A stretch of 38,291 bases of DNA from Algoriphagus sp. PAP.12 (lineage in GTDB: Bacteria > Bacteroidota > Bacteroidia > Cytophagales > Cyclobacteriaceae). Position numbers and translations under genes: made by a program. Position 1 is the first letter of the stretch, and every line of letters begins with the position of its first letter. This document shows positions 1 through 9,391 of this stretch, piece after piece. The notes under the pieces were generated by a model. That model was not told the origin of the DNA and did not search any database. It saw only the letters and a program-made list of their open reading frames with translations. Location of the stretch: assembly GCF_026652115.1 (NCBI RefSeq), contig NZ_JAPPSQ010000025.1, positions 1 to 38,291 of the forward strand, read 5' to 3'.

Positions 1-132
1 ATCTTATTAAAATACTCAAATACCTACCTCTCTGAGGCCGGACTTACTATGCTCTCCCAATACTAAAAATGACTAATCAGCCCTGTTTATTAGGTTTTCT
101 CTTTCAGAAAAAAAAGGCAGAAAGCTAAAATG

Positions 133-170
133 AAAAAGCTGAAATCGTCAATGGTCGATTTCAGCTTTTT
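133..170. terminator. Bidirectional intrinsic terminator
   Basis: A perfect 15-bp stem (133-147 pairing with 156-170) with an 8-nt loop has an A run on one side and a T run on the other. It can therefore end the minus-strand methyltransferase gene and any plus-strand gene entering from the left. Positions 1-130 show nothing else I recognise. Confidence 0.85.
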
Positions 171-203
171 TATGGTAGAGAATTGTTAATTGAGCCTTGG
201 TGA

Positions 204-1364
204 TTAGTCCCGTTTCCCTTCGTACAAATCATATTTGAGCAAGCGACAATCGATCGTTCCATTCCAAAACTCGATCCTTCTACTTGCTTTCAAGCCAACT
301 TTTTTCGCCAGCTCCATATTGCCTGTGAAAATATAGCCGCGATAGCCGGCACATTGCTGCTTCATGAAATCTCCCATTCTTTTATAAGTCAAGGCCAGTT
401 CGGTCTCTTCCCCTAACCTTTCTCCATATTCGGGATTAAACATGAGTACTCCTTTCGGTCTTTCCGGAATTTCAGTATCGGCGAAATCACAAACCTGAAA
501 CTCAATCATATGATCCACTCCTGCGGTGATCGCATTTTCTTTTGCAAAGGAAATCGCCTGCAACGAGATATCCGAGGCAATAATTTTCACCTCAGGTACT
601 TCCATGATCTTATTTTGGAGCTTTTTCATTTTTGCTTGGTAGGCATTTTCATCATAGCCCAAAATGGACATAAAAGAATAATGATCCCGATAAAGCCCTG
701 GAAAACGCTTGGTAGCCATCAAAGCCGCTTCTATTGCCAATGTCCCCGAACCACACATTGGATTGATAAAGGGTACTCGAGTATTCCACTCAGTTGCATA
801 AATGGTCGCTGCCGCCAAATCCTCCATCATTGGAGCCTTTCCAGGGATTTTTCTGTAGCCATGCTTGGCCAAAGTTTCCCCAGAGGTATTGATATATAAG
901 GTTGCTTGAGTTCTTTTCCAGAACATCTGGAAAACGGCCCCTTGAAATTCGGAACCGGAATCAGGTCTTCTTCCGAATTTCTCTCGGAATCGATCTACGA
1001 TAGCATCTTTGACTTTCACATTGACAATCAAAGGAGTAGTCACAGTTTCATTATCTACCACAGAATTGATGGAAAAATAACCATCCACATCCAGGTAATC
1101 CTCCCAAGAAATGGCTTTCACCCGTCTATAAATATCATCTGCGTGACGCAAATAGAATGACTTGATTTCAAATAAAACATGGGAGGCAGTTCTCAAATGT
1201 AAATTCAAATCCATGCAATCCTCCATGGAAGCGATCAGCTCCACACCAGTTCTTTGGACTGATTCAGGCACAAATCCTAATTCTCTTATTTCCTTTTCCA
1301 AATAGGAAACAGATCTATCCTTACAGGTAACAAAGACCTTTCTTCTCTCATTAAAATCAAGCAT
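204..1364 (-). CDS. THUMP-type class I SAM-dependent RNA (guanine-N2) methyltransferase, RlmL/YpsC-like
   Basis: Probable 23S rRNA methyltransferase of the RlmL/YpsC family, which makes N2-methylguanosine in the cytoplasm. The N-terminal part is THUMP-like. The C-terminal Rossmann domain shows the SAM-binding motif NPMCGSGTLAIEAA and the catalytic motif FNPEYGERL, a variant of the usual NPPYGER in which the second proline is Glu. I chose the start at MLDFNERR (1364) because the 12 residues before it (start 1400) are hydrophobic, unlike the family, and would extend towards the promoter region of the divergent sugar gene. Length (about 386 residues) fits the single-domain form. It stands alone with its own terminator and is probably unrelated to the sugar locus. 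The family is well supported; the exact target base is inferred. Confidence 0.85.
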   Translation of the reverse strand: MLDFNERRKVFVTCKDRSVSYLEKEIRELGFVPESVQRTGVELIASMEDCMDLNLHLRTASHVLFEIKSFYLRHADDIYRRVKAISWEDYLDVDGYFSINSVVDNETVTTPLIVNVKVKDAIVDRFREKFGRRPDSGSEFQGAVFQMFWKRTQATLYINTSGETLAKHGYRKIPGKAPMMEDLAAATIYATEWNTRVPFINPMCGSGTLAIEAALMATKRFPGLYRDHYSFMSILGYDENAYQAKMKKLQNKIMEVPEVKIIASDISLQAISFAKENAITAGVDHMIEFQVCDFADTEIPERPKGVLMFNPEYGERLGEETELALTYKRMGDFMKQQCAGYRGYIFTGNMELAKKVGLKASRRIEFWNGTIDCRLLKYDLYEGKRD

Positions 1365-1442
1365 GCACAAAAGTAGGAATTTCAATCCAAAGGAATTCAA
1401 TGAAAATTCAATCCTCCATTGGTAGAAAACTGTCTAAAAAGT

Positions 1443-1456
1443 CGCAATCGATTGCG
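1443..1456. promoter_or_regulatory. LacI-family operator in front of the DUF1080 gene
   Basis: Perfect 14-bp palindrome CGCAATCGATTGCG, 74 bp before the DUF1080 start. Eight bases after it comes CCTATAA (1464-1470). The same arrangement with identical spacing occurs before susC, so the operator probably abuts the promoter -7 region and represses by occlusion. The central CG step and symmetry are typical of LacI/GalR operators, and the LacI-type gene at 11392-12414 is the obvious regulator. Confidence 0.75.
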
Positions 1457-1529
1457 TAACTTCCCTATAAATCGGCTTGTTCTAAACAACCGAAATAATC
1501 AATTTAGATTGATACAAATACCCAAAAAA

Positions 1530-2921
1530 ATGAAATATAAAACGATTTTAGGCCTTTTTGGCGCTTTAGCAATATGGACTTCTGCCTGCTCTTCTCCCCA
1601 AAAAGGGACTACAACTGATGACGGATGGAGAGATTTATTTAATGGGAAAGATTTGACTGGATGGAAGCCACTTGGAGGAGAGGCAATTTTTGATGTAGAG
1701 GATGGAGTAATAGTGGGAAGAGCTGTGGCAAACACCCCAAATACCTTCCTTGTTACAGAAGAAACTTTTGGCGATTACATTGTAGAGTTGGATCTAAAAA
1801 TTGAAAATCTAAGCTCCAATTCAGGCGTGATGGCTCGTGGTCAATTTGATGCCAATGCCAATGATGGTCAAGGAAGAGTTTTCGGTTATCAAATCGAAGC
1901 AGACCCAAGTGAAAGAGCTTGGTCAGGAGGTTTATACGATGAAGCAAGAAGAGGATGGCTTTATCCTTTGGAATTGAACCCCGAGGCTAAATCAGCTTTT
2001 AAAATGGGTGAATTTAACCATTACAGAATCGAGGCTATTGGGGATGAAATCAAAACTTGGATCAATGGTGTAGAAGTAGCCTATGTAGTAGATGATATGG
2101 ATGCAACCGGTTTTATCGGTTTGCAGGTACATGGAATCAGAAACCCAGAAGATGCTGGAAATAAGACCTACTTCAAAAATGTGAAAGTCAAAACAGAAAA
2201 CTTGGATCCTAAGCCTTTCAGTAAGGATATTTTCGTTGTTAATAACAGATTGAATGAATTGACGGATTATGAGAAATCTAAAGGTTGGAAACTGCTTTTC
2301 AATGGACAGAACTCTGATGGATGGATTGGTGCTTACAAAGAATCTTTCCCTGATCATGGTTGGTCAATCACTGATGGTATTTTGACTATTGCTGCAACTG
2401 ACGGAAGTGAATCTACCAATGCAGGTGATATCGTAACAACAGACGAATATTCAGCTTTTGACCTTGCTTTTGAATTTAAATTGACTGAAGGAGCAAATAG
2501 TGGTTTGAAATATTTTGTAACGCTTTCTGAAGGAAACTCCGGTTCTGCCATTGGGTTGGAATATCAAATACTAGATGATGAAAAGCATCCAGATGCAAAA
2601 ATGGGGATAGAAGGAAACAGAACGCTTTCCTCTTTGTATGATCTAATCAAGGCTGACAAGCAGTCTCGTTTCATCAAACCAATTGGCGAATGGAATAAAG
2701 GAAGAGTGGTAGTTTATCCAGACAACAAAGTGGAGCACTATTTAAATGGTGTCAAAGTAGTGGAGTATGTAAGAGGTTCCCAAGAGTACAGAGATCTGGT
2801 AGCAATCAGCAAGTACAAGAAATGGGACAACTTTGGTGAGGCAGAAAAAGGCCGGATCCTGTTACAGGATCATGGCGATGAAGTAAGCTTCAAAAACATC
2901 AAGATTAAAGAATTGAAATAA
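1530..2921 (+). CDS. Lipoprotein with two DUF1080 (3-keto-disaccharide hydrolase-type) domains
   Basis: Exported protein of about 463 residues. I placed the start at MKYKTILGLF (1530) rather than the upstream ATG at 1419, because this begins a lipoprotein signal peptide ending in the lipobox TSAC and because the longer form would span the operator. Two DUF1080 domains follow, about residues 30-220 (opening DLFNGKDLTGW) and 251-463 (opening LLFNGQNSDGW). Both have the concanavalin-like pattern of the family. DUF1080 proteins in Bacteroidota have been linked to cleavage of 3-keto-glycosides made by Gfo/Idh/MocA oxidoreductases. The next gene, 12 bp downstream, encodes exactly such a partner. 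Family assignment is firm; the substrate (perhaps a glucuronide) is inferred from the shared operator. Confidence 0.85.
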   Translation: MKYKTILGLFGALAIWTSACSSPQKGTTTDDGWRDLFNGKDLTGWKPLGGEAIFDVEDGVIVGRAVANTPNTFLVTEETFGDYIVELDLKIENLSSNSGVMARGQFDANANDGQGRVFGYQIEADPSERAWSGGLYDEARRGWLYPLELNPEAKSAFKMGEFNHYRIEAIGDEIKTWINGVEVAYVVDDMDATGFIGLQVHGIRNPEDAGNKTYFKNVKVKTENLDPKPFSKDIFVVNNRLNELTDYEKSKGWKLLFNGQNSDGWIGAYKESFPDHGWSITDGILTIAATDGSESTNAGDIVTTDEYSAFDLAFEFKLTEGANSGLKYFVTLSEGNSGSAIGLEYQILDDEKHPDAKMGIEGNRTLSSLYDLIKADKQSRFIKPIGEWNKGRVVVYPDNKVEHYLNGVKVVEYVRGSQEYRDLVAISKYKKWDNFGEAEKGRILLQDHGDEVSFKNIKIKELK

Positions 2922-2933
2922 GACCCAAAATCC

Positions 2934-4283
2934 ATGAGTAAACAAAACCGAAGAGAGTTTATCAAAAAAAGTAGTGCTGCCACGCTGGGACTATCAGCTT
3001 TGGGAGCAGTTGGATTTTCAGCAAAATCTTATGGTAGAATCCTAGGAGCCAATGACCGTCTCAATGTTGCGATAGCAGGATTGGGAAGAAGATTAGGTGC
3101 TTATTATGAGCCAATTGGTGCTGCATCCAGCAATGTCAACTTACTTTATCTATGCGATGTCATGGATAGTCAAATGACCAAAGCTGCTACAAACTTTTCC
3201 AAACATATTTCCTACCAGCCCAAATTAGAAGGAAATATTATGAAAGTATTGGAAGATTCTGATCTAGACGTTCTTATCAATGCCACTCCAGATCACTGGC
3301 ATGCTCCAGGCACTTGGTTAGCCTTAGAAAGAGGAAAACACGTTTATGTAGAAAAGCCATGTTCTCACAATCCAAAAGAAGGGGAACTCTTAATCGCTTT
3401 TCAAAAGAAATATGACAAGGTTGTTCAAATGGGTAATCAGCAAAGATCGGCACCTGAAAGCCGTGAAATTATTGCTGCCATTCACAATGGCGCTATCGGT
3501 AAACCATACAAAGCCTTGGCTTTTTATAGCAATGCCAGAGGACGAGTGGTAAACCCCACTCCTGCTGCCCCGCCAGATGGTTTGAACTGGGATTTATTTC
3601 AAGGTCCAGCTCCTAGAAAAGCCTATCAACATGATACCTGGAATTACAACTGGCACTGGTACGGATGGGATTATGGAACTGCCGAAACTGGAAACAATGC
3701 TACCCACGAACTAGATGTAGCCAGGTGGGCACTTCAGGTAGACTATCCTAGCCACGTTAATGTTGATGGTGGAAAATACCATTTTGAGGACGATGGATGG
3801 ACTATGTACGACACATTGGAAGCTCAATTCAAATTTGGTAATGGTTCGACAATTGTTTGGGATGGAAAAAGCCGAAACGGTTACAATACGTATGGTGCTG
3901 ATAGAGGAACCATCATTTATGGATCTGAAGGAAGCGTATTTGTGAACAGAGGAGGTTATAAGCAATTTGATAGAAGTGGCAAGTTGGTCAAAGACAGTTC
4001 TTCTGCCAGTAATGAGGCTGGAACAGCTCTTGGTGGTGGAGGTGATATGAGTACCACACACGTTCAAAACTTCTTCAATGCAGTACGTGGAAAAGAAAAT
4101 CAAAACTCAAATATCGAAGAAGGTGCAGTAAGTACATTGCTCTGTCACCTAGCTAACATTTCCTACAGAACTGGGGAGCAATTAACCTGCGATCCCTCCA
4201 ATGGACATATCACAAACTCTAAAAAAGCCCAAGCACTTTGGAGTAGAGAATATGAAAAAGGCTGGGAGCCTCCTAAAGTGTAA
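2934..4283 (+). CDS. Tat-exported Gfo/Idh/MocA family oxidoreductase
   Basis: NAD(P)-dependent oxidoreductase of 449 residues. It begins with a twin-arginine signal (NRREFIKKSS, R6-R7, then a hydrophobic stretch), so it is probably folded with cofactor in the cytoplasm and exported. The Rossmann segment starts near residue 42 (LNVAIAGLGRR). The family's EKP motif is at about 140-142, and a GNNATHELDVARW segment fits the C-terminal substrate domain. It lies 12 bp behind the DUF1080 gene and ends before a strong terminator, so the two form a bicistronic unit under the operator at 1443. Known relatives oxidise sugar C3 hydroxyls, and together the pair could open glycosidic bonds oxidatively. The substrate is not visible from the sequence. 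Confidence 0.88.
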   Translation: MSKQNRREFIKKSSAATLGLSALGAVGFSAKSYGRILGANDRLNVAIAGLGRRLGAYYEPIGAASSNVNLLYLCDVMDSQMTKAATNFSKHISYQPKLEGNIMKVLEDSDLDVLINATPDHWHAPGTWLALERGKHVYVEKPCSHNPKEGELLIAFQKKYDKVVQMGNQQRSAPESREIIAAIHNGAIGKPYKALAFYSNARGRVVNPTPAAPPDGLNWDLFQGPAPRKAYQHDTWNYNWHWYGWDYGTAETGNNATHELDVARWALQVDYPSHVNVDGGKYHFEDDGWTMYDTLEAQFKFGNGSTIVWDGKSRNGYNTYGADRGTIIYGSEGSVFVNRGGYKQFDRSGKLVKDSSSASNEAGTALGGGGDMSTTHVQNFFNAVRGKENQNSNIEEGAVSTLLCHLANISYRTGEQLTCDPSNGHITNSKKAQALWSREYEKGWEPPKV

Positions 4284-4307
4284 TGTATTTTATATATACT
4301 ATTTTGT

Positions 4308-4339
4308 AAAAGGTCAAATTATATAATTTGACCTTTTTT
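4308..4339 (+). terminator. Intrinsic terminator after the oxidoreductase gene
   Basis: A perfect 30-bp palindrome (4308-4337) built on AAAAGGTCAAATTAT is followed by T residues. It ends the DUF1080-oxidoreductase unit and separates it from susC, which has its own operator and promoter. Confidence 0.85.
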
Positions 4340-4356
4340 AATATCCAAAATTTTTC

Positions 4357-4370
4357 CGCAATCGTTTCCT
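4357..4370. promoter_or_regulatory. Second, degenerate operator-like site upstream of susC
   Basis: CGCAATCGTTTCCT matches 12 of 14 positions of the susC operator at 4481, in the same orientation and 124 bp upstream of it. It is followed by an AT-rich stretch as the main operator is. It could be an auxiliary operator for DNA looping or an old duplicate. Confidence 0.4.
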
Positions 4371-4387
4371 ATTTATAAAATATATTA

Positions 4388-4435
4388 TAAGCAATTTTTC
4401 CACATTATTTTTTCACTTTAAGCAATTTTTCCACA
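4388..4435 (+). repeat. Pair of 17-bp direct repeats in the susC leader
   Basis: TAAGCAATTTTTCCACA occurs at 4388-4404 and again at 4419-4435, 31 bp apart start to start (about three helical turns). The repeats lie between the two operator-like sites. Same-face spacing suggests a binding site for a second regulator, but no matching regulator gene is evident. The rest of the 350-bp gap (4284-4634) holds only the terminator, the operators and an AT-rich leader. Confidence 0.55.
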
Positions 4436-4480
4436 AAAAATTTAAAGAGTTAATAACTTTCTGAAATACAGTAATTTAAT

Positions 4481-4494
4481 CGCAATCGATTCCG
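4481..4494. promoter_or_regulatory. LacI-family operator in front of susC
   Basis: CGCAATCGATTCCG differs by one base from the perfect palindrome at 1443. It is followed at the same distance by CCTATAA (4502-4508), and both sites are also followed directly by TAAC. It lies 141 bp before the susC start. This links the transporter to the same regulon as DUF1080 and uxaC. Confidence 0.75.
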
Positions 4495-4634
4495 TAACAA
4501 ACCTATAATAAGGTATTGTTAAGAGTTTTTAATCTGTTTAATTTTTTGATTGCATTCATCATTGAATAACTCACCATTATCAATGATTTCTGCCATTTAT
4601 AAACAATCTATCTATTAACAAAAACCTAAAATTT

Positions 4635-7600
4635 ATGCGCACAAAACTTTACACCTATTGGATGGTGGCGCTGATCTTTTTTATAGGCATAACAAGTTCC
4701 TATGCTCAAGATCAAGAAGTACGAGGTGTCGTCTTCGATGAAGATGGCTCGCCTTTGCCAGGAGTTACCATATTATTAAAGGGTAGTACTCGCGGTACAA
4801 CCACTGATTTGGATGGTGAATTTACCATCTCTGCTCCTTCTACCGGAATTTTGGTCTTTTCTTTTATCGGTTATAATCCAACTGAAATAACCGTAGGCAA
4901 CCAAAGTCAAATTAATGTGACTATGAGTCCAGACTTGGCTGATCTGGAAGAAGTGATTGTGGTTGGATATGGTACTGCCAAAAAAAGTCAATTAACTGGA
5001 GCAATATCTTCGGTGGGATCCAAAGAGATTCAAGAATTGCCGATTACCGATGCCAGACAGGCACTTCAAGGCCGAGCAGCAGGTGTCGATGTTACCCAGC
5101 CGGGTTCCAAACCTGGGTCGGCACCACAAGTTAGGATTAGAGGTCGTAGGTCATTCAATGCATCGAACGAACCTCTTTATGTAGTTGATGGGATTCCAAT
5201 TGTGGGTGGATTAAATGATATCAATCCTCAAGACATCACATCTATGGAGGTACTCAAAGATGCCTCTGCAACTGCAATATATGGATCTAGAGGATCCAAT
5301 GGGGTGGTTTTGATTACTACAAAAAGGGGAACCAAAGGTAAAACCATCGTCTCCCTGGATTCTTATTATGGTGTAAATAAGAAGCTAGGAACTATTGATG
5401 TGTTTAATGGCCCTGAATTCGCTGAATACAAAAGAGAATCTAGAAGAGCTAGTGGTGAATATCCAGATGGACCTGCTACACCTCAGGCAGATGAATCTTT
5501 ATTCGAGCCAGTTGAACTAGAAGGAATTGCATTAGGTAGAAGTACCGACTATGTTAATGGTTTATTGAGAAATGGAGCAATCCAAAGTCATCAAATCGGT
5601 GTAAGTGGTGGCTCTGAAAAAACAACATTCTTTGTTTCTGCCAACTATTTCAATGACAAAGGTGTGATCATCAATCAGGATTATACCCGCTATACTTTCC
5701 GAGCTAATATTGACCATCAGATCAATAAGAAAATCAAATTCGGAACCTCCACCTTGGTTTCTTACAGTGAAAGAAATGGAGAGAATTTCAACCCACTGGG
5801 TGGAGCCTTGGCTGAAAATCCTTTAGGTAAACCTTATGATGATGAAGGCAACCTGATCTTCCTTCCTACTTCAGATGGTTTGCGTACCAACCCATTTGCA
5901 GAAATTGTTCCCGGTGCACAAGAAGATTTAACCAAAAACTATAGAATTTTCAATAGCATCTATGCCAATTGGGAGATTGCCAAGGGATTAAATTATCGAT
6001 TTGTATTTGGTCCGGATATCACGATAAGCAGAAATGGAAGATTCACAGGTTCTCAAACCAATGCAAGACGTGGTGGGGATGCTACAGGTAGTGTTTTGGA
6101 CGAATTTACCTTTAACTATACTGTAGAAAACATTCTTACCTATAACAAAACTGTTAAGGATGTACACAATTTTAATTTAACTGCTCTTCAGTCGATCCAG
6201 AAAGACCGATATGAAAATTCCTCTATCAGTGTTTTGGGTATTCCTGCTGAGTCCCAACTATTTCACCGTTTAGGGGATGCTTCACAGATTACAGGAGCCA
6301 ACACCATCATTTCAGAATGGGCACTTCTCTCCTTCATGGGTAGATTGAACTATGACTACAAAAACAAATATTTATTAACTGCAACATTGAGAGCAGACGG
6401 AAGCTCCAGATTCGGTGAAAACAACCGCTTTGGTTACTTTCCTTCTGTAGCCTTGGGTTGGAATATCCATTCTGAGGATTTCATGCAATCCTCCAAAGTA
6501 TTTGATCAATTGAAGTTGAGATTATCTTATGGTGAAATTGGTAACCAGGCGATCAACCCTTATCAAACCCAAGCATTATTGGGTAGAACTTCTTATGCCT
6601 ACGATAACTCACCTGCCTATGGATATAGACCAAATACCATCGGAAACCCTGATTTGAAATGGGAAACATCTTCCACTTTCAATGCCGGTTTGGACTTTGC
6701 TATTTTCAATAGCAGAATCTTCGGTTCATTAGAATACTACATCACGAATACTTCTGACCTTTTGGCTCCACAACCGCTTCCAAACTCAATCGGATTTGGT
6801 GGGTTTACAACCAACATTGGGGAAACTCAAAACAGAGGTATTGAATTGACTCTATCCACTTTGAATATTGAAAAAGGTGATTTTATGTGGTCAACGGACT
6901 TCATATTCAATAGAAACAGAGAGGAAATCATATCCTTACCGAATGGAGATGATATTTCTGCAGGTAGATTTATCGGTCAGCCTTTGACCATCTTCTATGA
7001 TTGGAATAAAATCGGAATTTGGCAATTGTCTGAGACTGATTTGGCTACCTCTTTTGGTGACAAACCAGGTGAAATCAAAGTGGAAGACATCAATGGAGAT
7101 GGCAAAATCAATGCTGATGACAGACAATTCTTAGGTTCTGTTGTTCCAAAGTTTGCTTTGGGTATGACCAATAGATTCACCTACAAAGGTTTTGACCTTT
7201 CCTTTTTCTTATATGGAAGATTCGGTTTTATGATCCGTTCTCAATTCCACACTGGTAACAATACTTTGGCAGGACGATACAACAATCTGGATGTTGATTA
7301 CTGGACTCCAGACAATCCAACCAATGAGTTTCCTAGACCAAATGTGAACCAAGAAAGTGCCAAATATGCAAGCTCTATGCAATATTTCGACGGTACCTTT
7401 ATCAAGGTTAGAAACATCAATTTCGGATACAATTTGAATCCTGAAGCAGCGAAGCGAATCGGTTTGACCAGCTTGAGATTGTATACTAGTATTCAGCAGC
7501 CATTCATTTTCGCAGAATATAGATCCAAATACAAGGGGATAGATCCTGAAGTATTCATGGACGGAGAGCAAGGAGTAGCTGCAGGATCTGTCAATGCCAA

Positions 7601-7652
7601 TGTCGCTCCGGCGGTCACTTCTTTCACATTTGGTATCAATGCAAAATTCTAA
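4635..7652 (+). CDS. SusC-type TonB-linked outer-membrane transporter
   Basis: 1005-residue SusC/RagA-family transporter that imports oligosaccharides with its SusD partner, powered by TonB. A Sec signal peptide (cleavage after SSYA) is followed by a carboxypeptidase-regulatory-like domain from about residue 28 to 105 (VRGVVFDEDGSPLPGVTI). Then comes a plug domain with the family signature VRIRGRRSFNASNEPLYVVDG and a 22-strand-type barrel ending in an aromatic C terminus (TFGINAKF). Length is normal. It lies 6 bp before susD, and the operator at 4481 places it under the LacI-type regulator. The likely substrate is a uronic-acid-containing glycan or disaccharide, inferred only from the neighbouring catabolic genes. 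Confidence 0.95.
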   Translation: MRTKLYTYWMVALIFFIGITSSYAQDQEVRGVVFDEDGSPLPGVTILLKGSTRGTTTDLDGEFTISAPSTGILVFSFIGYNPTEITVGNQSQINVTMSPDLADLEEVIVVGYGTAKKSQLTGAISSVGSKEIQELPITDARQALQGRAAGVDVTQPGSKPGSAPQVRIRGRRSFNASNEPLYVVDGIPIVGGLNDINPQDITSMEVLKDASATAIYGSRGSNGVVLITTKRGTKGKTIVSLDSYYGVNKKLGTIDVFNGPEFAEYKRESRRASGEYPDGPATPQADESLFEPVELEGIALGRSTDYVNGLLRNGAIQSHQIGVSGGSEKTTFFVSANYFNDKGVIINQDYTRYTFRANIDHQINKKIKFGTSTLVSYSERNGENFNPLGGALAENPLGKPYDDEGNLIFLPTSDGLRTNPFAEIVPGAQEDLTKNYRIFNSIYANWEIAKGLNYRFVFGPDITISRNGRFTGSQTNARRGGDATGSVLDEFTFNYTVENILTYNKTVKDVHNFNLTALQSIQKDRYENSSISVLGIPAESQLFHRLGDASQITGANTIISEWALLSFMGRLNYDYKNKYLLTATLRADGSSRFGENNRFGYFPSVALGWNIHSEDFMQSSKVFDQLKLRLSYGEIGNQAINPYQTQALLGRTSYAYDNSPAYGYRPNTIGNPDLKWETSSTFNAGLDFAIFNSRIFGSLEYYITNTSDLLAPQPLPNSIGFGGFTTNIGETQNRGIELTLSTLNIEKGDFMWSTDFIFNRNREEIISLPNGDDISAGRFIGQPLTIFYDWNKIGIWQLSETDLATSFGDKPGEIKVEDINGDGKINADDRQFLGSVVPKFALGMTNRFTYKGFDLSFFLYGRFGFMIRSQFHTGNNTLAGRYNNLDVDYWTPDNPTNEFPRPNVNQESAKYASSMQYFDGTFIKVRNINFGYNLNPEAAKRIGLTSLRLYTSIQQPFIFAEYRSKYKGIDPEVFMDGEQGVAAGSVNANVAPAVTSFTFGINAKF

Positions 7653-7658
7653 ACAGAG

Positions 7659-9329
7659 ATGAAAAATTTAGCTATAAAAATGAACACTTGGGCTAAAACT
7701 ACAGCCCTGGCATTAGGATTAAGTGCCACAGTTTCCTGTAGTGGTTTTTTGGAGGAAGATGTGATTTCCCAAATCGGAAATGACTACCTAAATACCCCAA
7801 AAGGATTGAATGATGGGATCAATGCCGCCTATAGCACCATGCGAAACTGGTATGGTACAGAGCGTGGAAACAACTTCACGATCTTTGGTACAGACATCTA
7901 TACCAATGGTGCTGATGGTTCTTGGAAATTCATGAATACCTATACCAACCAGTTTGATTCCCAAAATGGACATGCCCGCGAAGTTTGGGATGAATTATAC
8001 CGCGGCATCAATACCTGTAATGCTGTAATCGATCGGTCAGCCAATGTAACAGGGATCAACGAAGAGCTGTTATTGCAAAGAATTTCTGAGGCAAAGTTTA
8101 TCAGGGCTCATCATTACTTTATTTTGGTTCAACTGTTTGGAGGTGTTGATTTGCAATTATCCGAAACTCAAGTTCCAACTAAAGAGGTGACTAGAGCCTC
8201 AGTTGCTTCGATTTATGCGGCAATCATTCAGGACCTTGAAGAGGCTATTCCAAATTTGGAGGCCAAAACCCAATCTTCAGATTATGGTAGAGCTACTCGA
8301 CCTGCTGCAGAACACCTTTTGGGGAGAGTTTATTTAACAAAAGGAACCTCTGAAGCAGCTGAATCTTCCGATTTTGCAAAAGCAGAGCCGCTCTTGCAAA
8401 ATGTAGTTTCCAATTACGGTTTCGAATTACTTCCTGATTTTGGGGATGTTCATGCCTTTGGGAATGAAATCAATAATGAGGTAATCTGGTCCGTGCAATA
8501 CACCAGAGATCCATTGACCAATGGTGGAGGAAACAATGCTCACGTTTTCTTTTTGATGGAGTATGATGTTCAGCCTGGGATGCAGAGAGACACCGAAAAC
8601 GGTAGACCTTTCAAAAGATACAGACCTACTGATTATACATTGAATGTCATCTTTGCAGATAGAGTAAATGATTCCAGATATAAAAAATCATATCGTGATA
8701 ATTTCTTGTCTAATAAGCCGGGAACTTATAATACTACTTTCGACAAATCTAAAGAGACAGTAACCTTTGCTCAAGGGGATACCACCATGTGGCTTCCAGG
8801 TTACAATATGTCTGAAGCCGAAAGAGCCAAATACCCTTATCAGGTGTTGACTCCTGAATTGTATACAGAACGTCTTTTCCCTGCTTTGAAAAAGCACATG
8901 GACCCGGGAAGAGCTGATAGAACTCAATTTGAGGGAGGTCGCGATTATATCGCATTTAGATTAGCAGACACCTATTTGCTTTTGGCTGAGGCTCAGTTCC
9001 GTCAAGGAAAGATGACTCAAGCGACAGAAAATATCAATATGGTCAGAAGAAGAGCCGCATTCCCAGGAAAGGAGACAGAAATGGAAATTTCTGAAGGTGA
9101 TTTGACTTTTGAGTTTATCACTGAGGAAAGAGCTCGCGAATTGATCGGCGAACAAACAAGATGGCTTGACTTGAAGAGATGGGGAATCCTTATAGAACGA
9201 GTTAAAGCATACAACCCTCAAGGTGGACCAAATATTCAGGACTTCCACGTATTGAGACCAATTCCACAGAACCAAATAGATAGAGCCGAGGGCAATGCTA
9301 GTGCTTTCCCTCAAAATCCAGGTTATTAA
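7659..9329 (+). CDS. SusD/RagB-family nutrient-binding outer-membrane lipoprotein
   Basis: Surface glycan-binding partner of SusC, 556 residues. The lipobox is LSATVSC with Cys27 as lipidated residue. A second ATG at 7680 (MNTWAKTT) would also give a proper signal peptide and may be the real start. SusD features include the N-terminal FLEEDVIS stretch, TPR-like helices in the middle (AKFIRAHHYFILVQLFGG) and the C-terminal signature ITEERARELIGEQTRWLDLKRW. It is the second gene of the operon and is closed by a terminator at 9359-9391. Confidence 0.95.
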   Translation: MKNLAIKMNTWAKTTALALGLSATVSCSGFLEEDVISQIGNDYLNTPKGLNDGINAAYSTMRNWYGTERGNNFTIFGTDIYTNGADGSWKFMNTYTNQFDSQNGHAREVWDELYRGINTCNAVIDRSANVTGINEELLLQRISEAKFIRAHHYFILVQLFGGVDLQLSETQVPTKEVTRASVASIYAAIIQDLEEAIPNLEAKTQSSDYGRATRPAAEHLLGRVYLTKGTSEAAESSDFAKAEPLLQNVVSNYGFELLPDFGDVHAFGNEINNEVIWSVQYTRDPLTNGGGNNAHVFFLMEYDVQPGMQRDTENGRPFKRYRPTDYTLNVIFADRVNDSRYKKSYRDNFLSNKPGTYNTTFDKSKETVTFAQGDTTMWLPGYNMSEAERAKYPYQVLTPELYTERLFPALKKHMDPGRADRTQFEGGRDYIAFRLADTYLLLAEAQFRQGKMTQATENINMVRRRAAFPGKETEMEISEGDLTFEFITEERARELIGEQTRWLDLKRWGILIERVKAYNPQGGPNIQDFHVLRPIPQNQIDRAEGNASAFPQNPGY

Positions 9330-9358
9330 TAAATAGTTAAGCTGGTTTATTTAACAGT

Positions 9359-9391
9359 ATAGCTGTCCTGATCTTCGGGGCAGCTATTTTT
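9359..9391 (+). terminator. Intrinsic terminator after susD
   Basis: ATAGCTGTCC (9359-9368) pairs with GGGCAGCTAT (9378-9387, one G-T pair) and is followed by a T run. A weaker hairpin with GTTAA and TTAAC arms lies just before it. This puts the following gene in a separate unit. Confidence 0.8.

Noticed and set aside
240..260. CAATCGAT-containing sequence inside the methyltransferase gene, and a similar one near 8025 in susD
   Set aside because: Each matches only the core 8 bp of the operator, lies in coding sequence and lacks the flanking CG pairs.
7209..7571. 120-residue reading frame antisense to susC and similar long antisense frames throughout
   Set aside because: They mirror the codon pattern of the real genes and have no family features.
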